The notes under the pieces were generated by a model. It did no database searches. It saw only the letters and a list, made by a program, of their open reading frames with translations, and was not told where the DNA came from. DNA of 64,000 bases from Bacillota bacterium (GTDB lineage Bacteria > Bacillota > Clostridia > DSM-8532): assembly GCA_023443745.1 (NCBI GenBank), contig JAEZTB010000042.1, positions 1 through 64,000 of the forward strand, read 5' to 3'. Numbering within the stretch: the first letter of the stretch is position 1; every line of letters starts with the position of its first letter. This document shows positions 8,336 to 17,008 of this stretch, in pieces. A program made the translations under genes and the position numbers.

Positions 8336-10048
8336 TTATTTAGCGGGATTAAGTGTCCACTTCTGGATGTAGCGCTCATAGTTGGACCACTCGTTGGAAA
8401 GCTTGAGTTCGGAAGGAAGATTAACTCTTGCGGTATTGAATACCTGAATGTTCTTCAGAGCGAACATCGGAATGTTCCAGAGCATTTGCTCAGTCTCAAC
8501 CTTCTGGATCTCTTTGAGAACTTCAACGCGTTTAGCGGGATCAACTGTTACCCACAGCTCTTCAAGCAGCTTGTCCAAGCCTGTGAAGTCACCGGGATAA
8601 ACTTTTCCATACATAGATGTCTGGAGAGAAGGATTATACCAAAGATTGTATGCTTCTTCGGGTGCCATTGCGGAAAGGCCAGCATAAATGAAGTTGTAGT
8701 CTCTTACGTCCCAGATCTGAGAGGTAAGGTCACCGGTAAGCAGGGTCCACTCGGCCTTAACACCAATGTCAGAAAGGTAGGCAACAATGGCATCCATAAG
8801 GTCAGCAGTACCTTGGTCAGCATAGTAAGCTGCAAACTTAATAGTCTGGCTGTAATCGAAGCCAACCTCGTCAAGAAGCTTCTTAGCTAATGCAGGATCA
8901 TACTTAAGATCGTAAACGTCCTTATTGGCATAAGGCAAGGATGCAGGAACCTTACTGTTTGTCAAGCTGGCCTGGTTAGGCATCAGATTGTCGATAAGAG
9001 CCTGTCTGTCAATAGCATGTCCTATAGCACGTCTTGCACGGATATCCTTGAAGGGATCTTTACCGTCGCCTTTGGGGCCCTTGCTGTTCCATTGCAGATA
9101 TCTTACAAAATAGATATCGGTGTAGAAAGCTTCGTAGTTAGGATTCTTAAGGGCTGCCTGAGCTGTTGCAAGGTCATTGGTAGCAAAGAAGTCGATTTCA
9201 TCAGCCAACGCACGTGTAGCATAGTCAGCCTGTGTCATCTGAGTCAGCTTAACTTGCTTGATTTGGGGCTTTTCACCGAAGTAGTCTTCATTAATTTCAA
9301 GTAATGCATAGTCATTGGCTACGAATTCCTTGATCTTGTAGGGACCTGTACCAATGGGCCAATCATAGAAAGTAGAGGTATTCATGGCCATTGGATCAAG
9401 ACCTTCGATCTTATGACGGGGGAAGATATTGAACTGAGCCATAGCCAATAAGAAGGTACCGGTAGGCTTAGCCATATCAATGGTTAAAACATTTTTATCA
9501 ATCTTGATGCCTTCGATATCAGCAGCAGGAGTCTTTGACTTATCTTCCATGTACTCTTTAGCACCCTTAATGTTGCTAAGTGCACTCTTAATAACGCCAT
9601 TGACCTGGGATGCTTTTAAAGCCTGCTTTATGGAGAAAGCAACGTCATCAGCGGAGAAATCCTTGCCGTCATGCCATTTTACGCCCTCTTTGAGAGTAAA
9701 GACATACTGCAATCCGTCATTTTTAACTTCCCATTTCTCTGCCAGATCGCCGTAAACAGGATTCAGGTCTGAATCGAGTCGGAGGAGACGTGAGAAAATC
9801 ATCATTCGGCCTAAGAGACCATAGTTATCCCAGGAACCGGGCCACTTATCGCCCATGTTTTCCATTGTGGGAAGGAGAAGCATGTCAGGACCTATGCCTT
9901 TATCCCCTGTAGGTTCACCGGAAGGAGTAGGAGTTTGGCTCTGAATGTCAGGAGTTGGTGTTGGCTTTGCTGCTTCCTGGCCGCATCCAGCAAGCATACC
10001 TAATAGCATGGTGGCAGCAAGCAACAACGATAAAATACGTTTCTTCAT
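8336..10048 (-). CDS. peptide/nickel-type ABC transporter substrate-binding lipoprotein
   Basis: 570-aa family 5 solute-binding protein (DppA/OppA type). It has a lipoprotein signal (KKRILSLLLAATMLLGMLAGC, slightly atypical lipobox LAGC) and a Pro/Thr linker rich in PTPTP. The folded domain contains VFTLKEGVKWHDGKDFSADD and the RARRAIGHAIDRQALI motif typical of the family. It would capture ligand outside the membrane and deliver it to the permeases at 1458-3319. Its gene is on the opposite strand, separated from them by two terminators, so it has its own promoter in 10049-10765. The ATG follows an AAGGAGG site. Confidence 0.93.
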   Translation of the reverse strand: MKKRILSLLLAATMLLGMLAGCGQEAAKPTPTPDIQSQTPTPSGEPTGDKGIGPDMLLLPTMENMGDKWPGSWDNYGLLGRMMIFSRLLRLDSDLNPVYGDLAEKWEVKNDGLQYVFTLKEGVKWHDGKDFSADDVAFSIKQALKASQVNGVIKSALSNIKGAKEYMEDKSKTPAADIEGIKIDKNVLTIDMAKPTGTFLLAMAQFNIFPRHKIEGLDPMAMNTSTFYDWPIGTGPYKIKEFVANDYALLEINEDYFGEKPQIKQVKLTQMTQADYATRALADEIDFFATNDLATAQAALKNPNYEAFYTDIYFVRYLQWNSKGPKGDGKDPFKDIRARRAIGHAIDRQALIDNLMPNQASLTNSKVPASLPYANKDVYDLKYDPALAKKLLDEVGFDYSQTIKFAAYYADQGTADLMDAIVAYLSDIGVKAEWTLLTGDLTSQIWDVRDYNFIYAGLSAMAPEEAYNLWYNPSLQTSMYGKVYPGDFTGLDKLLEELWVTVDPAKRVEVLKEIQKVETEQMLWNIPMFALKNIQVFNTARVNLPSELKLSNEWSNYERYIQKWTLNPAK

Positions 10049-10348
10049 GGATTATCCTCCTTTTAATATAGTGGATTTTATATTTCATTGCTATTTTTAG
10101 CAACTAAATATACGTTATTAGGACCATGTCATGCATGGTTCTGGGATATTGATGGTGATACGAATTATAATTAATGAATAAGTATTGACCAAAAAATAGA
10201 GAAGAGCATCTTTTACAAGTCCGTATGGCTACGGTTTAGAATCAAAGCATAATGAACCTTTGATATGTATAAAGTCTCGATGCATTCCGTCAATTTTGGT
10301 CACTCCCGCTTTGTAATGGTAAAGTTTTTCTAACGAGAAGCTAATACC

Positions 10349-10358
10349 TTTTGTTTTG
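10349..10358 (+). promoter_or_regulatory. candidate DeoR operator, copy C (core)
   Basis: TTTTGTTTTG, preceded by AACGAGAAG from 10332, resembles copy B at 10489-10509, which is also preceded by an AACGAAAG block, and copy A at 1175-1194. It lies in the binding-protein/sialidase-fold regulatory region. Confidence 0.35.
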
Positions 10359-10488
10359 TCAATCTCTCACAAATTCTTATCCTTAATCAGCGGATTATTT
10401 GTCATAGTATTATAATATTTTATTTACTGAGAAATGTCAATATGAATAGTATGTTCTTGCAAAAGTTTTTCATAATAGTATGAAAACG

Positions 10489-10509
10489 AAAGTATTTTAT
10501 TTTGTTTTG
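10489..10509 (+). promoter_or_regulatory. candidate DeoR operator, copy B
   Basis: AAAGTATTTTATTTTG followed by TTTTG matches copy A (minus strand, 1175-1194) with one single-base gap and one or two changes. Copies in both regulatory regions of the island suggest shared control of transporter, binding protein and sialidase-fold gene by one of the two DeoR proteins. Confidence 0.45.
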
Positions 10510-10765
10510 ATAAATGAACGAGTTTTTGATAAAAAACCCGCGTATCACAATGATAAGTATAATAGACTATTACTAAATCTACATTACATAATAATTACCA
10601 GTAATATAGGATGTCGTAAGTTATGTGGAAATCCTTATTAAAATAATTGTGCTCCTATCGAAAGGATTTGATTCCGTATTATTTGACATGCTGTTATCCT
10701 TTACAGTATACTGCTGCTAGGCAAGATGAAAGGTAAGTTCTTTACCGGAAAGTGAGGATTTTTTT

Positions 10766-11869
10766 ATGAAAGTCATCAGTCAGTCTGTCATTTATGAAAA
10801 CCCGCTGCCTCAATTGCGAAGCCGACATAGTGTGTTTCCCAATTTGTGCGAAACGGCGGATGGTACATTATTGGCCTGCCATTCCATCAGCGAGGCCTTC
10901 GAAAGTGTAGACGGCACAAGCTATATATCACGAAGTCATGATGGCGGGCGTATATTCGGCAAGCCCGAAAAAATGTTTACAAAGAGTCCTGAATATGCCA
11001 TTTTCAGCGATACCTGCAAGATCACTCGCTTAAAAGACGGCCGTATTGCAGCTCTAGGATATGCCTTTGACCGAACGAATCCCGAGCTTCCCATAGGTAA
11101 CCCTGATACAGGCGGATTGCTGGAGAACATCATTTTTATCTCATTCTCGGAAGATAACGGCAAGACCTGGTCCCAATGGCAAACCATTGACTGCAGCTGG
11201 GGACGCCACGTAGAAGTCTCCGCTCCCCTATCCGTTCTTAAGAGCGGTGCATGGGTAACACCCATAACAGGCTTTAGTGCCTGGGACGGTACAAAAACAG
11301 GGCAAAACTGCGGAAGGATACTTCGGTCCGACGATGATAGCCGGCATTGGTCTGACGATACCATATGTATGGCCTTTGAAGATGCCGACATTACTTGCTA
11401 TGAGCAACGCCTTTGTCAATTGGATTCAGGCGCTGTGGTAGTAATCGGATGGAACGAGAATACAAGGACCGGCGAGCGACTCAAGAACCACTTCACCATC
11501 TCCTACGATGATGCGAGAACCTTCTCAGAGCCTAAAAGCACTGGTATTGCCGGACAAGCTTCAAGCTTATGCGCCTTAGGTGGTGAAAAACTGCTGGCTC
11601 TGCACGCGGTGAGAAGAGATACCCAGAACCCAGGAATCTATGGCTATCTTGTAGACCTTTCCCGCGGTGAATGGAATATACAGGATGAGCTTCTTATCTG
11701 GGAACCCGCTATGCCCGTGGTCAAGAACACAAGGATGGCGGAAATATTCTCATTTCTTAAATTTGGACAGCCCAGCGCCATAAAAATGTCGGATGGTACC
11801 ATCATGATGAGCCATTGGTGTGAAGAACAGGGGCAGTGTAAAACCCTTGCTACCAGAATTGAGCTTTAA
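10766..11869 (+). CDS. sialidase-fold (BNR repeat) protein
   Basis: 367-aa six-bladed propeller protein of the exo-sialidase superfamily. Asp-box-like turns are visible at SHDGGRIFG, SEDNGKTWS, SDDDSRHWS and SYDDARTFS, and the N-terminus has the RxxxxPN-like RSRHSVFPN. There is no signal peptide, so it would be cytosolic and act on an imported small glycoside, unlike secreted sialidases. Proteins of this type without a proven sialidase active site are common in sugar-acid loci, so calling it a sialidase would be premature. It stands alone between a long regulatory region and a strong terminator. Confidence 0.8.
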   Translation: MKVISQSVIYENPLPQLRSRHSVFPNLCETADGTLLACHSISEAFESVDGTSYISRSHDGGRIFGKPEKMFTKSPEYAIFSDTCKITRLKDGRIAALGYAFDRTNPELPIGNPDTGGLLENIIFISFSEDNGKTWSQWQTIDCSWGRHVEVSAPLSVLKSGAWVTPITGFSAWDGTKTGQNCGRILRSDDDSRHWSDDTICMAFEDADITCYEQRLCQLDSGAVVVIGWNENTRTGERLKNHFTISYDDARTFSEPKSTGIAGQASSLCALGGEKLLALHAVRRDTQNPGIYGYLVDLSRGEWNIQDELLIWEPAMPVVKNTRMAEIFSFLKFGQPSAIKMSDGTIMMSHWCEEQGQCKTLATRIEL

Positions 11870-11884
11870 AATACAATCAAATTG

Positions 11885-11926
11885 GCATAAAAAAATTCAG
11901 AGAATAACCTCTGAATTTTTTTATGC
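11885..11926. terminator. bidirectional terminator, sialidase-fold gene / DeoR gene
   Basis: A perfect 18-bp stem (GCATAAAAAAATTCAGAG and its complement) with a 6-nt loop and A/T-runs on both arms. It serves the converging genes at 10766 and 11928. Confidence 0.9.
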
Positions 11927-11927
11927 A

Positions 11928-12710
11928 CTACTCCTGTATAACCCTATCACCTGTACTGACCAAAACACCGCAGCGTTCTGCTTCGGCCCTGATTTCGGGG
12001 GGCAGCGGGGCATCGGATATCAATACATCGATATCCTGTAGGGTTGCAAAGGTATACGGCATACTGTGATCTATTTTGGAATGATCCATGAGCATAACCA
12101 CACGTTTGGCCTTTTTGATGACCTTTCGCTTAAGCTGATGCTCACTGAAGGAGCCGCTGGTAAAGCCATTATTCAATGAGTATCCCGATGTTGCCATTAT
12201 TGCTATGTCGATATTCACACCGTCTATGAACACTTCTGCCTGGGGGCCTGAGCAGGAGAGAGTATTGCCGTTGACCTGCCCGCCTACAATGGAAACCGTA
12301 CATTTGCTTCGTTGAGAAAGCTCTGAAGAGATGTTCGTTCCGCTTGTCAAAATGTTATAATATCTATCCGGCAATTGTTTGACCAATGCCATGGTGGTGC
12401 TGCCTGCATCAAGAAATACCGAATGTCCGGATTGAACATATTCCAGTGCCAGGCCGGCAATTTCATTCTTGGCCTGCTGGTTAGTCAATGCACGCTGTGC
12501 ATAAATGCCTTCTCCTTCAGTCTGAACCAGGCGCATGGCAATAGCGCCATTTCGTTTTCTTCGAATAGCACCTGCATCCTCCAACTTTTTTAAATCGCGC
12601 CAAAGGGTCATAGAAGAACATCCGGAACACAGTCCAGCCAATTCCTCCATACTCGCCTCACCATGTGATTCAATAAATTCACGGATGCGTGCTCTGCGTT
12701 CGTTGGGCAC
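11928..12710 (-). CDS. DeoR-family transcriptional regulator
   Basis: 260-aa DeoR protein with an N-terminal winged HTH (ERRARIREFIESHGEAS, then TLWRDLKKLEDAGAIRR) and a C-terminal sugar-phosphate domain with FLDAGSTTMALVKQL. I chose the GTG at 12710 because AAGGAGG lies 8 nt upstream; an upstream in-frame GTG at 12719 overlaps that site. It likely regulates the sialidase-fold/transporter island together with, or instead of, the DeoR protein at 238. TTGTTTTGTAAC on the minus strand, about 40 bp upstream, resembles the island's T-rich candidate operators and could allow autoregulation. Confidence 0.92.
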   Translation of the reverse strand: MPNERRARIREFIESHGEASMEELAGLCSGCSSMTLWRDLKKLEDAGAIRRKRNGAIAMRLVQTEGEGIYAQRALTNQQAKNEIAGLALEYVQSGHSVFLDAGSTTMALVKQLPDRYYNILTSGTNISSELSQRSKCTVSIVGGQVNGNTLSCSGPQAEVFIDGVNIDIAIMATSGYSLNNGFTSGSFSEHQLKRKVIKKAKRVVMLMDHSKIDHSMPYTFATLQDIDVLISDAPLPPEIRAEAERCGVLVSTGDRVIQE

Positions 12711-12941
12711 ATTAAACACCTCCTTAATCCTATTATACTCAAAATGTTACAAAACAACAAGAATATAAGGTTTAAATCACAACATTGTGTTATAATCGAC
12801 CATCACCCAATTGTAAGCTATAACTTTTTTATTTCTGTAGGTATGAGCTCTTAAAAAACCTCATAGTATATTTTGCCATAAAATGCTACAATCAGCTTAA
12901 TGATTCTCAATATCATTTTCCTGGGAAGAGGATAAAAAACT

Positions 12942-14075
12942 ATGATTAACAAAGTTTATTCAGTCTTCTTAACCCTCCTGCTTTTATTATCCGTTCTGCC
13001 CGGCTTGAGTGGCTGCAGCAAAAGATACGATCCACCTCTCTATCAGCAGGTCCCAACGAGTTCTGCCAGCCAGAATACTCCATCTTCACCAAGTCCCGAA
13101 GTCAACGCCTATACCTCAATACCAGAGGACACCCTTTCTCCTACTCCGGAGGCTGATAGCATTATACCTGTTGTTACTCCGACTGACACTCCGGCCCCCA
13201 ATGATAGGGATAACTCGGGTGATACAAAAAGAAGTATTGTCACCCAGGAAGTATTTATGGCTCTTACATCACCTGATTTAAAGGGTCGAGTCATTGGCAC
13301 CGACGGTGGCAGGGCCGCTCAGGGAATAATTAGCGACCTTTATTCAAATTTGAGCCTTGAGCCCTATCATGAAGAGTTTAGAAACCCCGTCTACTTTTAC
13401 CAGGCTCCGGGGACTGAGACCTCCAAAGTCTTGGACACTGGAAAGCAAGCGCCTGACGGATATAATATCGTAGGCGTTATATCGGGTGAGGATGATAAAG
13501 AGTGCCTTGTCCTGTCCGCTCATTTTGATGGGGTAGACCATGGAACAGCTGCCTTGGACAATGCGGGCGGGGTCTATGCATTACTGAAGACTGCAGAAAA
13601 ATTAACTCATTACAACAAAGACCGAAAATTGAGCAGAGATATTGTTATTGCGGCCTTTGACGGTGAAGAGCCAGGCCTCATTGGAAGCAGCAATTTTGTT
13701 GACGATATAATAAACCGTTATGAAAAAGCATTTGTCATTAATTTAGATTGTGTTGGTATAAAAGATAGTGATTCTTATATTGTCACAGGCAACCAGGCTC
13801 AATTTGGCAAATTCATAGATTCACTTTATGATCAGCTTGCAGCCTATGATTTTATTACTGTTCCTGTGGACGGTTTTTACGCAAGTGATCATCTTTCCTT
13901 CGAATATCAGGGCATACCTGCCGTTACAATCGGTGAAAGTAAAGTTGACGGTATTGCTCATACCGTCAACGATGTGGCTGAAAAAGTGGATATCAATGAA
14001 ATCGAGAGGCTCTCTGAAGCCCTCTTAAATTATATCCTTGAGGATTCTGACATTCTCTATGACGAAGCTCCGTAA
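12942..14075 (+). CDS. M28-family zinc peptidase lipoprotein
   Basis: 377-aa extracellular lipoprotein. The signal ends in LSGC with lipidated Cys25, followed by a long Ser/Pro/Thr linker (about 30-95), then an M28 aminopeptidase domain. The zinc ligands and catalytic residues are recognisable: His194 in SAHFDG, Asp206 in ALDNAGG, the Glu pair 242-243 in FDGEEPGL, Asp269 in NLDCVG and His340 in IAHTVND. It would trim peptides at the outer membrane face. It stands alone, with GAAGAGG upstream of the ATG, and converges on the exporter genes at 14123. Confidence 0.9.
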   Translation: MINKVYSVFLTLLLLLSVLPGLSGCSKRYDPPLYQQVPTSSASQNTPSSPSPEVNAYTSIPEDTLSPTPEADSIIPVVTPTDTPAPNDRDNSGDTKRSIVTQEVFMALTSPDLKGRVIGTDGGRAAQGIISDLYSNLSLEPYHEEFRNPVYFYQAPGTETSKVLDTGKQAPDGYNIVGVISGEDDKECLVLSAHFDGVDHGTAALDNAGGVYALLKTAEKLTHYNKDRKLSRDIVIAAFDGEEPGLIGSSNFVDDIINRYEKAFVINLDCVGIKDSDSYIVTGNQAQFGKFIDSLYDQLAAYDFITVPVDGFYASDHLSFEYQGIPAVTIGESKVDGIAHTVNDVAEKVDINEIERLSEALLNYILEDSDILYDEAP

Positions 14076-14122
14076 GAAGCATTTTCCGTTATTTCATGTG
14101 CAAACCGGATATCCACCATAGC

Positions 14123-15691
14123 TTACCCTGCCGATTCGAGATTGTTGAGAATGCCGGCTGAGAAAATGAAGAAAGTTATGGCCATTACTAAGCTCCAGCC
14201 TCCAAGAGCACAAATCATTAAAAGCTCACTCTCTGTGGCCATGGCTACAAGCACAACCGCAACAATGCCCGGGACTTGAATAAGGAGCGCGGCGATGACC
14301 TTGATAAAGATCAAAAGGCCTTTGCTATGAACCCAACCAAATAGTTTTCTGCTTAGAACATCGGTATAAACAAATACGGCACCAAAGGCCAGATAGGTTA
14401 AAATACAGGCCACAACCACCGGAATACTCGATTTAAAAATGATACCCGCCGTAATAAAGAGGATAACACCATCGAAGAAATTTTTAACATGCTCGGACAG
14501 GGTGGCATAAAAGAGCTTTTCATGAGAGGAAGAAGGAATGAGATAAATATAGGGTTTATCCATCTCAGTACCAAGCCGCCCCTGAATTTGAAAAAGCAAA
14601 AGCATATAAACACTAAAGCACAGAATCATAAACAGTCCCATGCTGCCTACCTCTTCGGGCATGATAAATTTAAAAGCGATGGCTGATATCATAACTGTTA
14701 TGGATACTCTGTCAAAGAAGAGGAAATATGCTGTTTTCCGTATTTCCAAAAGGTGCTTGTAAAAAATAGCACTGGCGCCATTACCCGAAAGCTTTTGATT
14801 GACCTTTTCCTTTACCTTGACATTAAACGTCATGTTGGTTCCTTCTCGCTTGGCTCTCATGGCCGCCTCGACATACTCGGTACCTTCCAGCACATCTTCG
14901 TAATAGTCCAGGTTCATGCGATAAAGAGCAACCGAAGCCCCGATTATCAGAACGATCATGCCTGATGCCCCTACCCAGAACTCTGTGGTAATACCTGTAA
15001 CTGCTGATGACGCAATGGAGCTGGTCCACCCGATAATAGGAAAATAACGCGAAACAGGATGATTAAAGACCACATCCAGGGAGGTGCCAAAGTTACGGGT
15101 TTGGGCAAGATTGACTAAAAAGAGAACGGCAATAACAAGAGCACATCCATCGAATATTCTTTTCAAGAGCTTTTTCCTTGCTTTTTCCTTTGAAGCCCAG
15201 GAATAAATCATCATGCTTATCAAAGGATAGGAAAGAGCATAAGCAACGACCGCAAGTATAAGAACAAGGATGCCATAGGGTTCCATAACAAAGTTGTTTT
15301 TAAGATTAGGTATTTGGAACATGGCAATAAAGATTAACAGAAATGTACCGCCTATTTGCTTGATAAAGGCATAGAGCAGGACGTCATTAGGCCTGATGGG
15401 TGCTGTAAAAACCAGGTTTACATCGGCCATGCGGAAGTAAGTGCTCCCTTTATCAATACCGAGCTTCAAGGTTGTATAGTAAAGAAACAGAAAAACCAAT
15501 GTCATAATACCTGAAAAGAGTTTTGGAGAAGCATTCCGGACCATACCGCTGGGCATGACGAAAGCGCCAACCATCATGGCCACAACAAACACAAGAATGA
15601 CGAGGTAGCCAATGAGTATGATGGGCTTCTTAAAAACCCCTTTAATAAGGTTTTTAAGGGTACATTTCATAATATAGAATAACGAGCTCAT
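14123..15691 (-). CDS. ABC exporter permease protein
   Basis: 522-aa polytopic membrane protein with about ten hydrophobic segments, consistent with the putative ABC-exporter permeases found next to ABC-2 ATPases in Firmicutes. Its first ATG overlaps the stop of the ATPase gene by 4 bp, so the two are translationally coupled. It has no extracellular binding partner nearby, which fits export. The substrate is unknown. Confidence 0.8.
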   Translation of the reverse strand: MSSLFYIMKCTLKNLIKGVFKKPIILIGYLVILVFVVAMMVGAFVMPSGMVRNASPKLFSGIMTLVFLFLYYTTLKLGIDKGSTYFRMADVNLVFTAPIRPNDVLLYAFIKQIGGTFLLIFIAMFQIPNLKNNFVMEPYGILVLILAVVAYALSYPLISMMIYSWASKEKARKKLLKRIFDGCALVIAVLFLVNLAQTRNFGTSLDVVFNHPVSRYFPIIGWTSSIASSAVTGITTEFWVGASGMIVLIIGASVALYRMNLDYYEDVLEGTEYVEAAMRAKREGTNMTFNVKVKEKVNQKLSGNGASAIFYKHLLEIRKTAYFLFFDRVSITVMISAIAFKFIMPEEVGSMGLFMILCFSVYMLLLFQIQGRLGTEMDKPYIYLIPSSSHEKLFYATLSEHVKNFFDGVILFITAGIIFKSSIPVVVACILTYLAFGAVFVYTDVLSRKLFGWVHSKGLLIFIKVIAALLIQVPGIVAVVLVAMATESELLMICALGGWSLVMAITFFIFSAGILNNLESAG

Positions 15692-16398
15692 GCGTTTTCT
15701 CCCTCCTTCTCGGTAACAGAGAAGAAGATATGTTCCAAGGACTCCCCGCTTGCTGTCATCTCAGCACGTGAACGGTTAAACACAATTTCACCCTTATTCA
15801 TGATGAGAACCTTATCCCAAACCTCATCGACGGAATCAATGATATGCGTACTGATTAATACTGCACATCCGGAGTTCTTCAGTTCAACAAACATCTCCTT
15901 TAGCTCCTTGATGGCTTTAGGATCAAGGCCTATCATGGGCTCGTCAAAGAGGATCATTTGAGGCTTAATGAGTAAAGCACAGCAAATACTTAACTTCTGC
16001 TGCATACCCTTTGAAAGCTCTTTTCCTACCTTTGTCTTCTTATCGTCCATGTCAAAGCGGATTAACAGGGCGTTAGCCGTCTCCTCCCAATCCTTGAGGC
16101 CATAGGCTCTTGCGATAAACTCCAAATGCTCCCAGACGCTGAGGGATTCATACATGGCAGGGGATTCAGGAATATATCCAAAAACCCGTTTTGCCTCCAC
16201 GCTCTTATTCCCTTTACCATAAATGGTAATCTGCCCGTCAAAGCGCAGAAGACCTGCAATTGACTTGATGGTTGTACTTTTACCCGCACCATTCGGCCCT
16301 AAAAGCACCCCAATCTCTCCAGCATTGACTTCAAATGAAACCTTGTTGACCGCCAGCACCTTTTCATACTTCTTTGACAAATTTTTAACCTTTAACAT
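15688..16398 (-). CDS. ABC exporter ATP-binding protein
   Basis: 236-aa ATPase with Walker A LLGPNGAGKST, signature LSKGMQQK, Walker B MILFDEPMIGLD and the switch histidine in ISTHIID. I chose the ATG at 16398 because it is preceded by AGGAGG with 6-nt spacing; the longer frame would run back through that site. It pairs with the permease at 14123. It follows the SEC-C gene after a stable hairpin. Confidence 0.93.
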   Translation of the reverse strand: MLKVKNLSKKYEKVLAVNKVSFEVNAGEIGVLLGPNGAGKSTTIKSIAGLLRFDGQITIYGKGNKSVEAKRVFGYIPESPAMYESLSVWEHLEFIARAYGLKDWEETANALLIRFDMDDKKTKVGKELSKGMQQKLSICCALLIKPQMILFDEPMIGLDPKAIKELKEMFVELKNSGCAVLISTHIIDSVDEVWDKVLIMNKGEIVFNRSRAEMTASGESLEHIFFSVTEKEGENA

Positions 16399-16416
16399 AC
16401 TTAACCTCCTGATAGA

Positions 16417-16440
16417 GGTGTGTACCTTCGGGTACACACC
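16417..16440. other. perfect 10-bp hairpin with UUCG-type loop
   Basis: GGTGTGTACC and GGTACACACC enclose TTCG on the plus strand (CGAA on the minus, which is the transcribed direction). It lies between the SEC-C gene and the exporter ATPase, 9 bp before the latter's ribosome binding site, with no T-run. It may be an mRNA processing or stability element. Confidence 0.6.
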
Positions 16441-16460
16441 ACAAGCCTAGGATTGAGCTT

Positions 16461-16955
16461 TTACGCTCCGCAGCACTTTTTATATTTCTTGCCGCTTCCA
16501 CAAGGACAGGGATCATTTCTTCCTACTTTATTACTGACGGCTCGATGATCCTCATTATACTGTTTTCTGATCTCAGAACGCTGCTCGGTAGTTAAATGAG
16601 CATCCCATTCGTTAAGCTCATAAAGCCATTGAGCCTTGGCGTTCAGCATATTATAATAAAGCTTTTCCAGAACAATGGTCTTGTCAATATCACTTTCCTC
16701 TGTCAGAGCCTCCAGATCAAGCTCACTATCCAGGCTGGTGTTAATACCGTCCAGAAAGCCCGTAAAGGTGATATTGTCCATGTCATAGGTCTTGGCAAGA
16801 TCTTCAAGACGTCCCTGGAGAGCTGTGGTACCGGAGGCCAAAATGCTCTTGTAGGCCTCGGTTTCTTTTGCCAGGTAGTTCTCAAAGAACTTTTCGTTTG
16901 CTGCATCACTGCGTTGATTTTCAAGTTTCTTTTGCCATTCTTTAAATAGGCTCAT
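16461..16955 (-). CDS. SEC-C motif zinc-binding protein
   Basis: 164-aa protein with an alpha-helical, charged body and a C-terminal SEC-C motif [18 protein letters not shown], the zinc-binding tail also seen in SecA. The motif usually mediates contact with SecB or nucleic acid/ribosome partners. The helical body matches nothing I recognise. It is read in the same direction as argS upstream and the exporter downstream. Confidence 0.85.
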
Positions 16956-17008
16956 TGGTATTCCCCTCTCTTAGATACAAAATCCATGGATAAAAGTCTG
17001 AATATTAT

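Larger units (their letters stand above)
10049..10765. other. 717-bp divergent regulatory region
   Basis: No coding frame or known RNA family was recognised. It is very AT-rich and separates the minus-strand binding-protein gene from the plus-strand sialidase-fold gene. It holds two candidate operator copies (10349-10358 and 10489-10509) and a 9-bp stem AGGACCATG / CATGGTTCT at 10120-10142 with a 5-nt loop. The length suggests several promoters or long leaders. Confidence 0.65.

Noticed and set aside
10766..11869. Naming the BNR protein a sialidase
   Set aside because: No signal peptide, and the full arginine triad and catalytic Tyr/Glu could not be confirmed by eye.
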